From the NCBI GenBank assembly GCA_032160545.1, contig JAVHVN010000162.1, positions 1 to 49,052 of the forward strand: DNA of 49,052 nt, in the 5' to 3' direction. The DNA comes from DATGFB01 sp032160545. Its GTDB lineage: Bacteria > Actinomycetota > Actinomycetes > Mycobacteriales > Jatrophihabitantaceae. This document shows positions 8,283 to 16,682 of the stretch, piece after piece; position 1 is the stretch's first letter; each line of letters begins with the position of its first letter. Under the pieces are notes generated by a model. That model ran no database searches. It was not told the origin of the DNA and worked only from the letters and a program-made list of their open reading frames with translations. Both the position numbers and the translations under genes were made by a program.

Positions 8283-9114
8283 GGGTGGCCTCCAACCGGG
8301 CGGTGAGCTCCTCGACCGCTGAAGCAGCCAATTCCGGCGTCAGGGTGAGGAAATGGCCGTCAGAGTCACGAGGCAGACAGTCCAACCCGTGCACAGTCGA
8401 GGTCCGGCAGACCACGACACTGGGCAGTTCCTCCGTCGCAGCGGCGGCAATGGCCGCCCGGACAGCGTCGATGTCGTGCCCGTCGACGTCCGTCACGTGC
8501 CATCGAAACGCGGCCCACTTCTCGGCGATCGGCTCGAGTGTCGTGATCGTGTCCACCGGACCGTCGACCTGGGAATTGTTGGCGTCCAGGATCACCGTCA
8601 GCTGCGAGAGCCGGTGGTGGCCGGCGAACAGCGCCGCCTCCCACACCTGCCCCTCCTCCATCTCGCCATCGCTCACCATCGCGTATGTGCGTGCGTCGCT
8701 GCCCCGCATCCGATCGGACAGAGCGAACCCGACCGCCGCCGACAGCCCCTGACCCAGCGAACCGCAGGTGTAGTCGACGATCGGCGACCGTTCGGTTCCG
8801 ATGGCCTCGATCGGCGAACCGTTCTTGCCATAGGCTGCCAGGACCGCCTCGTCGAGCAACCCGAGTTCTACCGCTGCCGCGAACGGGCCGATGATGTAAT
8901 GCCCGGGAGAACAGACGAGCCGATCCACGCCGGGACGGGCCGCGGCGAAGATCGCGGCGACCTGCTCCGCAGACGACAGGGCTTGGCCCAGATAGCCGAA
9001 GCCCTGCGGCGCGACCATCTGCACCGCACGCAGGCGGATTGAGGTCGCCAGTCTCGCTGCATCAGCGACGAGCCAGGTGGTTCCCGGATCGGAGACACGC
9101 GCGTGGCCGGTCAT
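8275..9114 (-). CDS. Split transketolase, N-terminal (ThDP-binding) subunit
   Basis: 279 residues. The ThDP pyrophosphate/Mg motif is SDGEMEEGQVWEAALFAG ending in DANNSQVDG (GDG-to-N motif, with S replacing the first G). Upstream are RLVCSPGHYIIGPFAAAVEL and DYTCGSLGQGLSAAVG, the family's substrate and diphosphate loops. The length is that of N-terminal half-transketolases. It is translated with the downstream C subunit (8-bp overlap) and follows the crotonase gene by 42 bp, so the three genes and the dehydrogenase at 6320 look like one operon. It presumably forms a heterotetramer with the C subunit. Confidence 0.9.
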   Translation of the reverse strand: MTGHARVSDPGTTWLVADAARLATSIRLRAVQMVAPQGFGYLGQALSSAEQVAAIFAAARPGVDRLVCSPGHYIIGPFAAAVELGLLDEAVLAAYGKNGSPIEAIGTERSPIVDYTCGSLGQGLSAAVGFALSDRMRGSDARTYAMVSDGEMEEGQVWEAALFAGHHRLSQLTVILDANNSQVDGPVDTITTLEPIAEKWAAFRWHVTDVDGHDIDAVRAAIAAAATEELPSVVVCRTSTVHGLDCLPRDSDGHFLTLTPELAASAVEELTARLEATHA

Positions 9115-9156
9115 GGACCACCATCCAGTCCGGTGCTTGGGCGATCGCCTACCCGT

Positions 9157-10017
9157 TCAGTCAAAGTTGTTCTTCCGGCCGTCACGGACGTAATCGACGA
9201 CTCCGGAGATGCGCTCCTTGCTGTGGATCGACTGCTGTTTGGCCACATGCCCGAACATCTGGATGCCGAATCCGCCGTCGAGATCGTCGACAATGCGACG
9301 TTTCCAGGGCCGGCGAACGATCTGGGTCGTCAGGCGGCGCGAGATCCGCGGCTGCGACATGATGTGGTCGGCGATGCTGTAGGCGCGCGGAATGAGTTCA
9401 TCGCGGGGCAGTACTTCGTTGACCAAGCCGTACTCGAGCGCTTTCCGAGCGCTGATTGCCTCACCGGTGAGCAATGCATAAGCCGCGCGTTTGGTGCCGA
9501 GCAATTCTTGGAAGGCGTTATGTATGCCATCCGCCGGTACTGACCCGATGTCGAAATGCAGGTCGAAAATCGTCGCGTCCTCGGCGGCAAGCGTGATGTC
9601 ACACATCAGCACGATCTCGGTGTGGAAGCCCGGCCCGTTCAGTAGCCCGATCGTGGGAATCTCGAGGTCGTTCACCAAGGAACTGACGTTCGTCCGGCCA
9701 TCCTTGTAGGCGTACTCGTACGCCCAGTGAGGCAGGTCCTCCTCCTCAAGGCGGAACCCCTCTGGATCGGAGTCCATCATGAATTCCTCGCCGGACCCGG
9801 TCAGTATCAGAAGCTCATTTTCGGGGTCGGCCCCGATCGTCTTGAGCACCTGACCCAGAGCGCGATGGTTTTGCACGCTCAGCTGGACCGGTCCGCCCAA
9901 CGTGTGGGCCTGTGCCAACACGACTCCGTCCTCGCGACGGCTCAGCGTGAAGAACTGTTCGAACTGAACTCGGTAGTCGTCGAATTTCGGCGTGGGGAGG
10001 AACTCCTGTAACGACAC
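9157..10017 (-). CDS. Crotonase-fold C-C hydrolase related to 6-oxocamphor hydrolase
   Basis: 286 residues from GTG 10017, with GGAAGGGA upstream. It has the crotonase fold but resembles 6-oxocamphor hydrolase (beta-diketone hydrolase) more than enoyl-CoA hydratases. NGPGFHTEIVLMCDITLAAE contains His132, FDLHFDIGSVPADGIH contains His154 and Asp163, and LTGEAISARKALEYGLVNEV follows. These align with OCH His122, His145 and Asp154, residues reported as important for the retro-Claisen cleavage of cyclic 1,3-diketones. The CoA-hydratase glutamates are not evident. The position of OCH Glu244 seems to hold Gln. It is the first gene of a leftward operon with split transketolase and a beta-hydroxyacid dehydrogenase. 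Predicted role: hydrolytic ring opening of a diketone without CoA; the substrate is unknown. Confidence 0.78.
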   Translation of the reverse strand: MSLQEFLPTPKFDDYRVQFEQFFTLSRREDGVVLAQAHTLGGPVQLSVQNHRALGQVLKTIGADPENELLILTGSGEEFMMDSDPEGFRLEEEDLPHWAYEYAYKDGRTNVSSLVNDLEIPTIGLLNGPGFHTEIVLMCDITLAAEDATIFDLHFDIGSVPADGIHNAFQELLGTKRAAYALLTGEAISARKALEYGLVNEVLPRDELIPRAYSIADHIMSQPRISRRLTTQIVRRPWKRRIVDDLDGGFGIQMFGHVAKQQSIHSKERISGVVDYVRDGRKNNFD

Positions 10018-10475
10018 GGTTTCCCTTCCCGTACACGAGCTGCCGCCGGCGAACGAACACCGTTCCCGTTGCCGGCCATGGTGGCGAAGAGGCCTGGCGA
10101 GTCGTCAGTGGCAAGGCCGCATGGCAAGTCAACCGGCGGCGTAGGAGTGTGTCAACGGCGCCGGTGCCAGCCCCGCAGCCATCCGACCAGCCGGTGGAGT
10201 CGCGCCGTGGGCGGTGACGTTCCGGGATCGTCGCGATCCGGAGTCGACCCGTCGGACGGGGTGGCGGCAGGGGACTGGTGAGCCGTCGCCGAGGTCGAGC
10301 GCGGCCATCCCTGCAATCGATACTGAGGATCGAACACTTTGGACCTCCGGCGAGCGCGGATACCTCGCGTTGCGCGATGATAAACCGGTTTTGAACGCGA
10401 CGGGCCTGGATTTTGCAGCGGGCCTGATCGTCCGTCGATCAGCGTTGGCCCTCCGGCAGAAAGGCGCGGCCGCTC
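10018..10475. other. Divergent intergenic region with two palindromes
   Basis: 458 bp between the leftward crotonase operon and the rightward M24 gene. Open frames here (for example 10214-10687 plus) overlap the start of the M24 gene and read as low-complexity Arg-rich sequence, so I do not call them. GAACGAACACCGTTCCCGTT (10052-10071) contains inverted GAAC/GTTC arms close to the crotonase start. AAACCGGTTT (10382-10391) is a perfect 10-bp palindrome 85 bp before the M24 start. Both are possible operators; neither fits the LacI-type consensus well. Confidence 0.4.
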
Positions 10476-11630
10476 GTGACTCGAATCGGGGCGCCCGCAG
10501 GTCCGTTCACCTTCTCATCCGCCGAGTTCGAGCGGCGCCGGCGGGCACTTCACGCGGTGATGGACGCGGCCGACGTCGGCCACTGCCTGCTCATAGGTGC
10601 CAACCGCACCGGTTCGGCTGTGCCCTGGCTGACTGGTTGGCCCGTCACCGCGCTCGCTTACGTGCTCGTCACCCCGGGCGAGCCTGACGTCCTGCTGGTG
10701 GGCTTCTACAACCACGTGCCGAACGCGCGGCGCCTGGTCCGGGACGCCGACGTCCGGTGGTCGGGCCACGATCCCATCGCAGAGCTCATCAGCCTGCTCC
10801 GCCACCGCAGCGCGGCGTCCCTGGGGGTCATCGGCGCGCTCGATGCTAACGGGGCCGGACGCCTTCGGGCGGAAATGACGGTGCGGGATCTCGGCGCCCA
10901 GTTTCTGCGGTTGCGGCTGCGCAAGTCGGCGGAGGAGGTGGCCGCCCTTCGCCAGGCAGCCGCCCTCACCGACATCGCGGCCAGCGCCCTGACCGAACCG
11001 GCGAGCATCGGGCTGACCGAGTACGCACTGTCCGCCAAGGTCGAGCACGCCTACATGTCTCGCGGGGGCGGTCATCACATCCATTATCTGGCCGTGTCAC
11101 CGATGAGCCGGCCGGATCGCTGCGTGCCAGGCCAATGGCCAACCGAGCGCGTCATGGGCGAGGGTGACCTGCTGACGTTCGAGCTTTCGGCCACATCCGC
11201 TCCCGACTATCCCGGCCAGCTGCTGAGAACGTTCGCAGTCGCGAGCGAACCGACGCCACTCGTGCGTGAGCTGCACGCCGTCGCGAGCGCCGCCTTCGAT
11301 GCCATCGTCGCTCGGCTTCGCCCGGGTGTGCTTCCGGGCGAACTCATCGAGGCCGCTCAGGTGATCGAGGCGGCCGGATTCACGACACTCGACGATCTGG
11401 TCCACGGGTTCGGCGGGGGCTACCTGCCGCCGGTAGTGGGCTCAGCGAGCCGGAGGCTGGGCCCGGTCAGCGAGGAACCCCTCGAGGAGGGTATGACACT
11501 GGTGGTCCAGCCGAACGTAATCACCCCCGACGCTGCGATCGGCGTACAAACCGGGGAGCTGGTGCATCTGACCGCGCAGGGAGCAGAGTTGCTGCACTCT
11601 TTTCCACCCGGCCTCGGCCGGATCGGCTGA
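10476..11630 (+). CDS. M24 'pita-bread' family protein (creatinase/aminopeptidase P-like) lacking metal ligands
   Basis: 384 residues from GTG 10476. An N-terminal creatinase-like domain (about 1-145) is followed by the pita-bread domain. At the places where metallo-M24 enzymes bind two metals, the sequence differs: LTFELSA instead of the D-x-G strand, PDYPGQLLRTF with Gln where the second Asp belongs, and MTLVVQPN without the EP glutamate. The HGFGGGY histidine remains. Creatinase itself is a metal-free member, so C-N hydrolysis without metal is possible, but the substrate cannot be read from sequence. It is divergent from the crotonase operon and convergent with the CMD-like gene. A second M24 protein is at 16683. 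Confidence 0.8.
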   Translation: MTRIGAPAGPFTFSSAEFERRRRALHAVMDAADVGHCLLIGANRTGSAVPWLTGWPVTALAYVLVTPGEPDVLLVGFYNHVPNARRLVRDADVRWSGHDPIAELISLLRHRSAASLGVIGALDANGAGRLRAEMTVRDLGAQFLRLRLRKSAEEVAALRQAAALTDIAASALTEPASIGLTEYALSAKVEHAYMSRGGGHHIHYLAVSPMSRPDRCVPGQWPTERVMGEGDLLTFELSATSAPDYPGQLLRTFAVASEPTPLVRELHAVASAAFDAIVARLRPGVLPGELIEAAQVIEAAGFTTLDDLVHGFGGGYLPPVVGSASRRLGPVSEEPLEEGMTLVVQPNVITPDAAIGVQTGELVHLTAQGAELLHSFPPGLGRIG

Positions 11631-11675
11631 GTCTCGCGGTCCAAGCAGCCGACGCGGCCGACGCGTTCGGTCGAG

Positions 11676-12317
11676 TCAGCCCGACGATCCCGATCCGGTC
11701 GCCCAATAGTGCTCAGCGGCCTTCGACGCCGCCAGTGACTCGGAATCCTCGCATCCGGGTGCCATCGAGGCCGAGGTCCCGGCCATGTATTCGTGATGGT
11801 CGATGCCGAGGAGGCGGATCCAGCTCTGTTGGCCGAAGGTCAGTCCGATGAAGCAGCCCAGCTCGACCAGTTCTGGCTCGGAGAAGTGCGCGTGCAACCG
11901 CGTCCACAGCTCGTCGGTGTCGAGCCCCCACGCGATCGCCTCGGCATTGGCGAGCGCGGCCTTCTGCCGATCGTCGTAGCGGTCCGTGAACTCGAAGTTG
12001 AGCAGCTCGTCGTACTGCCCCTCACTGACACCGGCCGCGGCCGCCTTGAGCGAACGCTGATTGCCGCAGAACTCGCACTTCACCGTGCGGGATATGTAGA
12101 CGCGGCACAGTTCCTTGATCGCGTGATCGCAGACTCCGTTGCGGAACAGGTCACGCCAGGCGTCGGCGAAGGCCCAAAAGGCGTTCGGAGCATGCGCCCG
12201 AACCGCTGAACTCTCCGGTCGCGGCGTGCCTTCCTCAGCGCACCTCAGCAACTCGGCCTGCATCCGCTCGTCCATCTGGTCGAACGGCACGTAGCTGATC
12301 CGATGCATGCCGGTCAT
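11676..12317 (-). CDS. Carboxymuconolactone decarboxylase/AhpD-like protein
   Basis: 213 residues from ATG 12317 (an alternative ATG lies two codons on). The all-helical CMD fold is indicated by RTVKCEFCGNQRS at about residues 87-99, which carries the CxxC pair. The His usually found three to four residues after the second Cys in AhpD-type peroxidase or disulfide proteins is Arg here. The C-terminal half with ELVELGCFIGLTFGQQ is typical of the family. Members either decarboxylate lactones in beta-ketoadipate pathways or act on peroxides; genuine decarboxylases lack the CxxC. It is divergent from the substrate-binding protein gene, with a LacI-type operator candidate (12377-12390) between them. 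Confidence 0.75.
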   Translation of the reverse strand: MTGMHRISYVPFDQMDERMQAELLRCAEEGTPRPESSAVRAHAPNAFWAFADAWRDLFRNGVCDHAIKELCRVYISRTVKCEFCGNQRSLKAAAAGVSEGQYDELLNFEFTDRYDDRQKAALANAEAIAWGLDTDELWTRLHAHFSEPELVELGCFIGLTFGQQSWIRLLGIDHHEYMAGTSASMAPGCEDSESLAASKAAEHYWATGSGSSG

Positions 12318-12376
12318 CTGCCTTCACCGCCCGGTCCACGAAGTGACCCCATGCTATTCCCTCAGGCCTCGGGGGG

Positions 12377-12390
12377 TGCAAACGTGTGCA
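12377..12390. promoter_or_regulatory. LacI-type operator candidate (TGCAAACGTGTGCA)
   Basis: Inverted repeat centred on CG with one mismatched pair, 60 bp before the CMD-like start and 47 bp before the substrate-binding-protein start. It fits the repeated motif TGCAAACGNTTGCA found at other promoters in this window. Confidence 0.6.
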
Positions 12391-12436
12391 GGCAGATAGC
12401 GCCCACCACGGGTACTGATCAGACGCGGGGGTTCGG

Positions 12437-13339
12437 ATGCAGACCAGGCTCGTCGTCGGGACGTTCACCCCCTCCGTGCTGCTTCGGGTCGCGCACCGCG
12501 TGGGGGCGCTCGCCGAGCACGGCATCGCCGTCGACGAAGTGTCGGTGTCGTCGTCACCGACACAATTCCGCTCGCTGCTCAACGGCGAGCTGCACGCCGT
12601 CTTCACCAACCCGGACAACGTCGTCGCCTATCGCTTCTGTCCGGACAATCCGCTCGGCGAGACCGCAGACGTCCGGATCGTGTCGGCAGTCGATCGTGGG
12701 CTCGGGCTGGGTCTGTACGCCAGAACCCCGATGAGCACCGAGGAGCTGCGCGCAGCGACGTGGGCGGTCGACGTCCCAACCTCGGGCTTCGCCTTCGTCA
12801 TGTACGCGCTCGCCGAGTCGCTCGGAATCGAGCGGCAGGACTACGCCGTGCTTGCACTCGGATCAACGCCCAAGCGGCTGAGCGCGCTGCTCGCCGGCAC
12901 CTGCGATGTGACGATGCTCAACGCCGGGAACGAGCTGCACGCTGAAGCAGCGGGCTGTCAGAACCTGGTCCGTGCGGTGGACGTTTGCGCGCCCTATCTC
13001 GGCACCGTGCTGGCGGTATCGGGCGAGGAAAATGTCGAGGCGGTGCGCAGGCTGGCGCACTCCCTCACGCAGACGACGGTTCAGATCCTGTCGGGCGTCT
13101 TGGACGATGAGACGCGCGACGAGGCGTCGGCCGCTCTCGGGCTCGAGACGTGGATGGCTGAGCGCTACGTCGCGACGATGAAGGATCCACGCGAGGGTCT
13201 GGTGGGTGACGGGGTCGTCGACCACTCGGCGCTGGCGACCGTCGTGGAGCTTCGCCGGCGCTACCTGCCGGGCGCTGTCGACGGCGTCGACGTGTTGGCC
13301 GATGCGTTGGAAGAGCGCCGGGGCCTGCTGGTCTACTGA
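12437..13339 (+). CDS. ABC-type substrate-binding-like protein (NMT1/TauA type) without signal peptide
   Basis: 300 residues. The fold signature is that of SsuA/TauA/NMT1 periplasmic binding proteins: RLVVGTFTPSVLLRVAHR at the start, SVSSSPTQFRSLLNGELHAV around residue 36, WAVDVPTSGFAFVMYALAE and CDVTMLNAGNELHAEAAG. Unlike secreted members it begins directly with the first strand and has no signal peptide, lipobox or TM segment, so it should stay in the cytoplasm. No cognate permease or ATPase is adjacent. It could be a cytoplasmic ligand-binding or catalytic variant. A LacI-type operator candidate lies 47 bp upstream. It is convergent with the CocE-like hydrolase gene. Confidence 0.72.
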   Translation: MQTRLVVGTFTPSVLLRVAHRVGALAEHGIAVDEVSVSSSPTQFRSLLNGELHAVFTNPDNVVAYRFCPDNPLGETADVRIVSAVDRGLGLGLYARTPMSTEELRAATWAVDVPTSGFAFVMYALAESLGIERQDYAVLALGSTPKRLSALLAGTCDVTMLNAGNELHAEAAGCQNLVRAVDVCAPYLGTVLAVSGEENVEAVRRLAHSLTQTTVQILSGVLDDETRDEASAALGLETWMAERYVATMKDPREGLVGDGVVDHSALATVVELRRRYLPGAVDGVDVLADALEERRGLLVY

Positions 13340-13365
13340 ACGTTCTGTCTCGGCACCGCGACCGT

Positions 13366-15111
13366 TCAGTCGTCGATGACGGGCAGCAGCAGGAACGAGG
13401 CCATGTCGCCGCCGGTGTACACAGTCACCTCGTTGGCGAAGACTGCCGCCGGCCGATCGTCCGGATGCTCGTGGCGGAACGGCCCGCTGCCGCGCATGAT
13501 GCTTGCGCCCATCTCGGCGGGTTCCAGGCCGTGGTCGAAGTCGCGCCCCAGGATGCTCAGCGCCAGCCGGTAGCCCGCGGGCAGCACGATGCAGGTGGGC
13601 CAGATCTCGATGTCCAGCTGACAGACCTCGCCCGGCACGAGGGGTTGCGAGCGCTTGTGCGGGTGCCACGGCGCCCACGGTTCGGACAGCTCGGGATCGG
13701 TCTCACGATGCGAGGCGCGCAGCCACCCCTGTGACAACGGGGTCCGCGGATCGTTGGCTCCCTCGAATAGGACCTCGCAACCGTTCGGATCGAAGGCGCG
13801 CAGGACGAGGAACAGATCTGCGTCCTCCGTCGTCGACGATATCCACAGTCGCGCCGCGAGCGGGCCGGTGATCTCGATCTGCTCGAGCAGCGCAGGCGTG
13901 CTGAGCGTGATGCCCGCACCGAGTGCTGAATACCGACGCTGCGCCGGTGCGGACGGTCGCTCGTCGGAGAGGGTCTGGTGCTCGACGTCCAAGAACTTGT
14001 GCACCCAGCGAGTGCGGGCCAACGGCCACTCCTGCTCGGCACGCGGTCTGAGCGACCCGTCGGGGGAGCGAATGTTCAGGAGCACCGGGGGCTGGCTCGC
14101 CCAGTCGCCCTCACCCTTGAGGAAGTAGTCGAAGAACCTGCGCTGAAGGTCGCGTCCATACGGCGTGTAGAAGCCGGCCCAGTGGGTACCGCCATGCACT
14201 TCTAGCCACTTCTGCTGCGATCCGGCCCGCTTCCAGGCAGTGAAGTTGCCCCGCTGATGGTTGCCGAGGCCACCCCAGTTCGCGGCCGACAGCAGCGGTG
14301 CGGTGATTTGCTCGGGCAGGCTCGAGTGTTCGGCGTGCCATTCGTCGTCAAACGGGTGCGCGATGATCTCGGCGGCAAGGTCATGCCGGTTCAAGCACAT
14401 TTGCTCGTCGGTCAGATCCTCGTCGCCGGATGCGAGCAGACCGCTGGCCGGATTGCGGAACCCTCGCGAGCCGAGTCCGTACTGGATCGTGGCGATGCGC
14501 CGGTACCAGTCGGGCAGGAACGCGTTGTGGATGCCGCCGTGGTGGGTCATCTCGCGGTAGTAGTCGTTGGCGCCCTCCCAGGGGCAGATCGCCGCCAGGT
14601 GCGGCGGACGCAATGCGCCGACCTGCCACTGGTTCTTCGCGTAGTACGAGATGCCGGCGAGGCCCACCTTGCCGTTCGACCACGGCTGCTCGGCGATCCA
14701 CTCGATGCAGTCGTGGAAATCCCGTGCCTCCCGCTGGCTCCAGACATCCACCAACCCAGCCGAGCGCCCGGCGCCACGCGAGTCGATTCGCACTGTCGCG
14801 TACCCGTACGGGATCCATTGCTCGGGGTCGACGAGCTCCCAGGCCGAGTAGACGCCGGAGCATCCCTCGACCGCTTCGGGGAAGCGCTCGGTCAGCTTCG
14901 CCCACTGCTGCGGGTAGCCAGCCTCGAACGTGAGCCCCTTCGCGTACGGACCGTGGCTCGCGATTACCGGCCAAGGCCCTGAACCGACAGGCCGGAACAC
15001 ATCGGCGCGCAGAACCAGGCCGTCGTCCATGGTTATCGGAACGTCCCAGTCGATTCGCATACCGTCACGGGTATCGGATCTGACCGCACCGTGGAGAGCC
15101 TCAAAGGTCAC
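13366..15111 (-). CDS. CocE/NonD-family alpha/beta hydrolase (X-Pro dipeptidyl-peptidase-like)
   Basis: 581 residues from GTG 15111, with GAGG 5 nt before it. The catalytic alpha/beta domain has the nucleophile elbow VGLAGISYYAKNQW (Ser155) and the TVRIDSRGAGRS strand before it. GGTHWAGFY probably provides the active-site His, and residues about 400-560 form the jelly-roll C-terminal domain. CocE hydrolyses cocaine esters, while relatives cleave esters, beta-lactam side chains or peptides. No secretion signal is seen, so it is cytosolic. A LacI-type operator candidate lies only 12 bp upstream of the start codon, so the gene probably belongs to the regulon. The physiological ester or amide is unknown. 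Confidence 0.9.
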   Translation of the reverse strand: MTFEALHGAVRSDTRDGMRIDWDVPITMDDGLVLRADVFRPVGSGPWPVIASHGPYAKGLTFEAGYPQQWAKLTERFPEAVEGCSGVYSAWELVDPEQWIPYGYATVRIDSRGAGRSAGLVDVWSQREARDFHDCIEWIAEQPWSNGKVGLAGISYYAKNQWQVGALRPPHLAAICPWEGANDYYREMTHHGGIHNAFLPDWYRRIATIQYGLGSRGFRNPASGLLASGDEDLTDEQMCLNRHDLAAEIIAHPFDDEWHAEHSSLPEQITAPLLSAANWGGLGNHQRGNFTAWKRAGSQQKWLEVHGGTHWAGFYTPYGRDLQRRFFDYFLKGEGDWASQPPVLLNIRSPDGSLRPRAEQEWPLARTRWVHKFLDVEHQTLSDERPSAPAQRRYSALGAGITLSTPALLEQIEITGPLAARLWISSTTEDADLFLVLRAFDPNGCEVLFEGANDPRTPLSQGWLRASHRETDPELSEPWAPWHPHKRSQPLVPGEVCQLDIEIWPTCIVLPAGYRLALSILGRDFDHGLEPAEMGASIMRGSGPFRHEHPDDRPAAVFANEVTVYTGGDMASFLLLPVIDD

Positions 15112-15122
15112 GACTGCCTCAA

Positions 15123-15136
15123 TCCAATCGTTTGCA
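15123..15136. promoter_or_regulatory. LacI-type operator candidate (TCCAATCGTTTGCA)
   Basis: Matches the CAANCGNTTG core and sits 12 bp upstream of the CocE-like gene start (leftward). A repressor bound here would overlap the transcript start or ribosome site. Confidence 0.55.
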
Positions 15137-15176
15137 TGAGACTAGTCACGATAGGTCGGACATGGCTAGACGTCGA

Positions 15177-16559
15177 TCAAGATCGAGTGCCCTCGCGGAT
15201 GGATTCACCAGCTGAGGACGGCAGTCGCAGGGCGCCGATCGCCGCGAAACCGATCACTACGGCGAGCACGACGAACGCGAACTGGTACTCGCGGCCCACA
15301 CCTACCAGCGGCCGGGCCGCCTTGAGCGCAACGACGCCAAGGGCCACGCCGAGCGCCTGGGTCAGTTGCTGGATGGTGCTGGCCAGGGTGTTGGCCTGGT
15401 TCATGGTCGGCTGGTCGATGTCAGCGAACGCGATCGTGTTGTAGCAGGTATAGCCGATCGAGCGGAAGACTCCGCTCACCAGCACGACGGCGGCGATGAC
15501 CACGACCGATGTCGACCCGTGCAGGAGCGCACAGGCAGCCACGCTCAGCACCGCGCCCGCAGTCGTCCAGATCATCACCGTTCGGAAGCCGAAGGTGCGC
15601 AACAGCGGCGTCGTCAGCGGCTTGACGGCGAGGTTGCCCACGAAGAGGAACAGCAGTACGGCACCCGCGTGTGCCGGCGTCCATCCGAATTGGTCCTGAA
15701 ACAGCAGCGGGACCAGGAACGGGACGGCATTGATGCCGATGCGGAAGAGTCCGCCACCAGCCTGCGCCGAGCGGAAGGTCCGCACGCGCAGCGCGTCGAG
15801 GCGCACCAGCGGGTGCAGGTCCTGCAGGAGATGGACGGTGACGAGTGCGCCTGAAACGACGCTGACTAAGGCGAGCACAGCGACGTCGACCCAGTTGATC
15901 CTCGGCGCACCGAGCATCGCCGCCACGATGATGAGCGTGCTCAGCGCGACCGCCGCACCGACGAACCCCACCCAGTCCAACCGTCCAGGGTCTGTCGTTA
16001 CTACCGTGGGCATCATCCGGAACGCGACGGTCAGAGCAATGACGCCCAGCGGAAGGTTGATCAGGAAGATCCAGTGCCACGAAGCGTAGGTGGTCAGAAG
16101 TCCACCGATGGCCGGTGCGACGACTGGCGCCAGCAGGCCGGGCCAGGTCAGATAGGCAATCGCGCGAATGATGTCGCGCTTGTCGGTGGAGTTCAGCACC
16201 ACCAGCCGACCGATGGGCGCCATCATCGCGCCGCCGGCGCCTTGCAGGACGCGCATCAGTGACAACTCGAGCAGGCTGGTACTGAGCGCGCAGAGCGCCG
16301 AAGCGCCAGTGAAGACGGCGATCGCCGCGAGGAACGCCTTGCGGGCACCCCACCGGTCGGCGACCCAGGCGCTCACAGGGATGAGGGCCGCGACCGTCAC
16401 CAAATAGGCGGTGACGCAGATGCCGATCTGGGTCGAGCCGACGTGGAACGACCTCGCCATGCTCGGTGCGGCGGTCGCGACGATCGTCCCGTCCAGGTTC
16501 TGCATGAACAACGTGCCCGCAACCAGCACGGCGAGAGAACGCACGGGCCAGCCCGTCAC
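15177..16559 (-). CDS. MFS transporter, DHA2/EmrB-like
   Basis: 460 residues if started at GTG 16559; the frame is open much further upstream, but only antisense to the divergent M24 gene. TM1 contains MQNLDGTIVATAAPSMA, the loop 2-3 motif is WVADRWGARKAFLAA, and RVLQGAGGAMMAP follows. About 14 hydrophobic segments are spread along the chain. It is an exporter or uptake permease driven by protons. It is divergent from the M24 gene at 16683 with a perfect LacI-type palindrome 56 bp upstream. Co-regulation suggests it moves the substrate or an intermediate of the catabolic region. Confidence 0.88.
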   Translation of the reverse strand: MTGWPVRSLAVLVAGTLFMQNLDGTIVATAAPSMARSFHVGSTQIGICVTAYLVTVAALIPVSAWVADRWGARKAFLAAIAVFTGASALCALSTSLLELSLMRVLQGAGGAMMAPIGRLVVLNSTDKRDIIRAIAYLTWPGLLAPVVAPAIGGLLTTYASWHWIFLINLPLGVIALTVAFRMMPTVVTTDPGRLDWVGFVGAAVALSTLIIVAAMLGAPRINWVDVAVLALVSVVSGALVTVHLLQDLHPLVRLDALRVRTFRSAQAGGGLFRIGINAVPFLVPLLFQDQFGWTPAHAGAVLLFLFVGNLAVKPLTTPLLRTFGFRTVMIWTTAGAVLSVAACALLHGSTSVVVIAAVVLVSGVFRSIGYTCYNTIAFADIDQPTMNQANTLASTIQQLTQALGVALGVVALKAARPLVGVGREYQFAFVVLAVVIGFAAIGALRLPSSAGESIREGTRS

Positions 16560-16614
16560 GGCGACTCGGTCCGGACCTGTTGACGTGCAACGGCCGCCAT
16601 GTACGATTTCTGTC

Positions 16615-16628
16615 GGCAAACGTTTGCA
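16615..16628. promoter_or_regulatory. LacI-type operator candidate containing perfect palindrome GCAAACGTTTGC
   Basis: 12-bp perfect palindrome at 16616-16627, identical to the core of PurR-type operators. It lies between the divergent MFS (start 16559) and M24 (start 16683) genes and could control both. Confidence 0.7.
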
Positions 16629-16682
16629 GGCACGATCGCATGCTAAGGGATGGATGACAATGACGGCGAGAGCAAACCGTCC

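Noticed and set aside
10382..10391. AAACCGGTTT as an eleventh LacI-type operator
   Set aside because: It is CG-centred and palindromic, but it lacks the outer C/G of CAANCGNTTG; kept only as an unassigned palindrome.
10214..10687. Open frame overlapping the start of the M24 gene
   Set aside because: It is Arg-rich low-complexity sequence out of frame with a clear family protein from 10476; it reads as a shadow frame.
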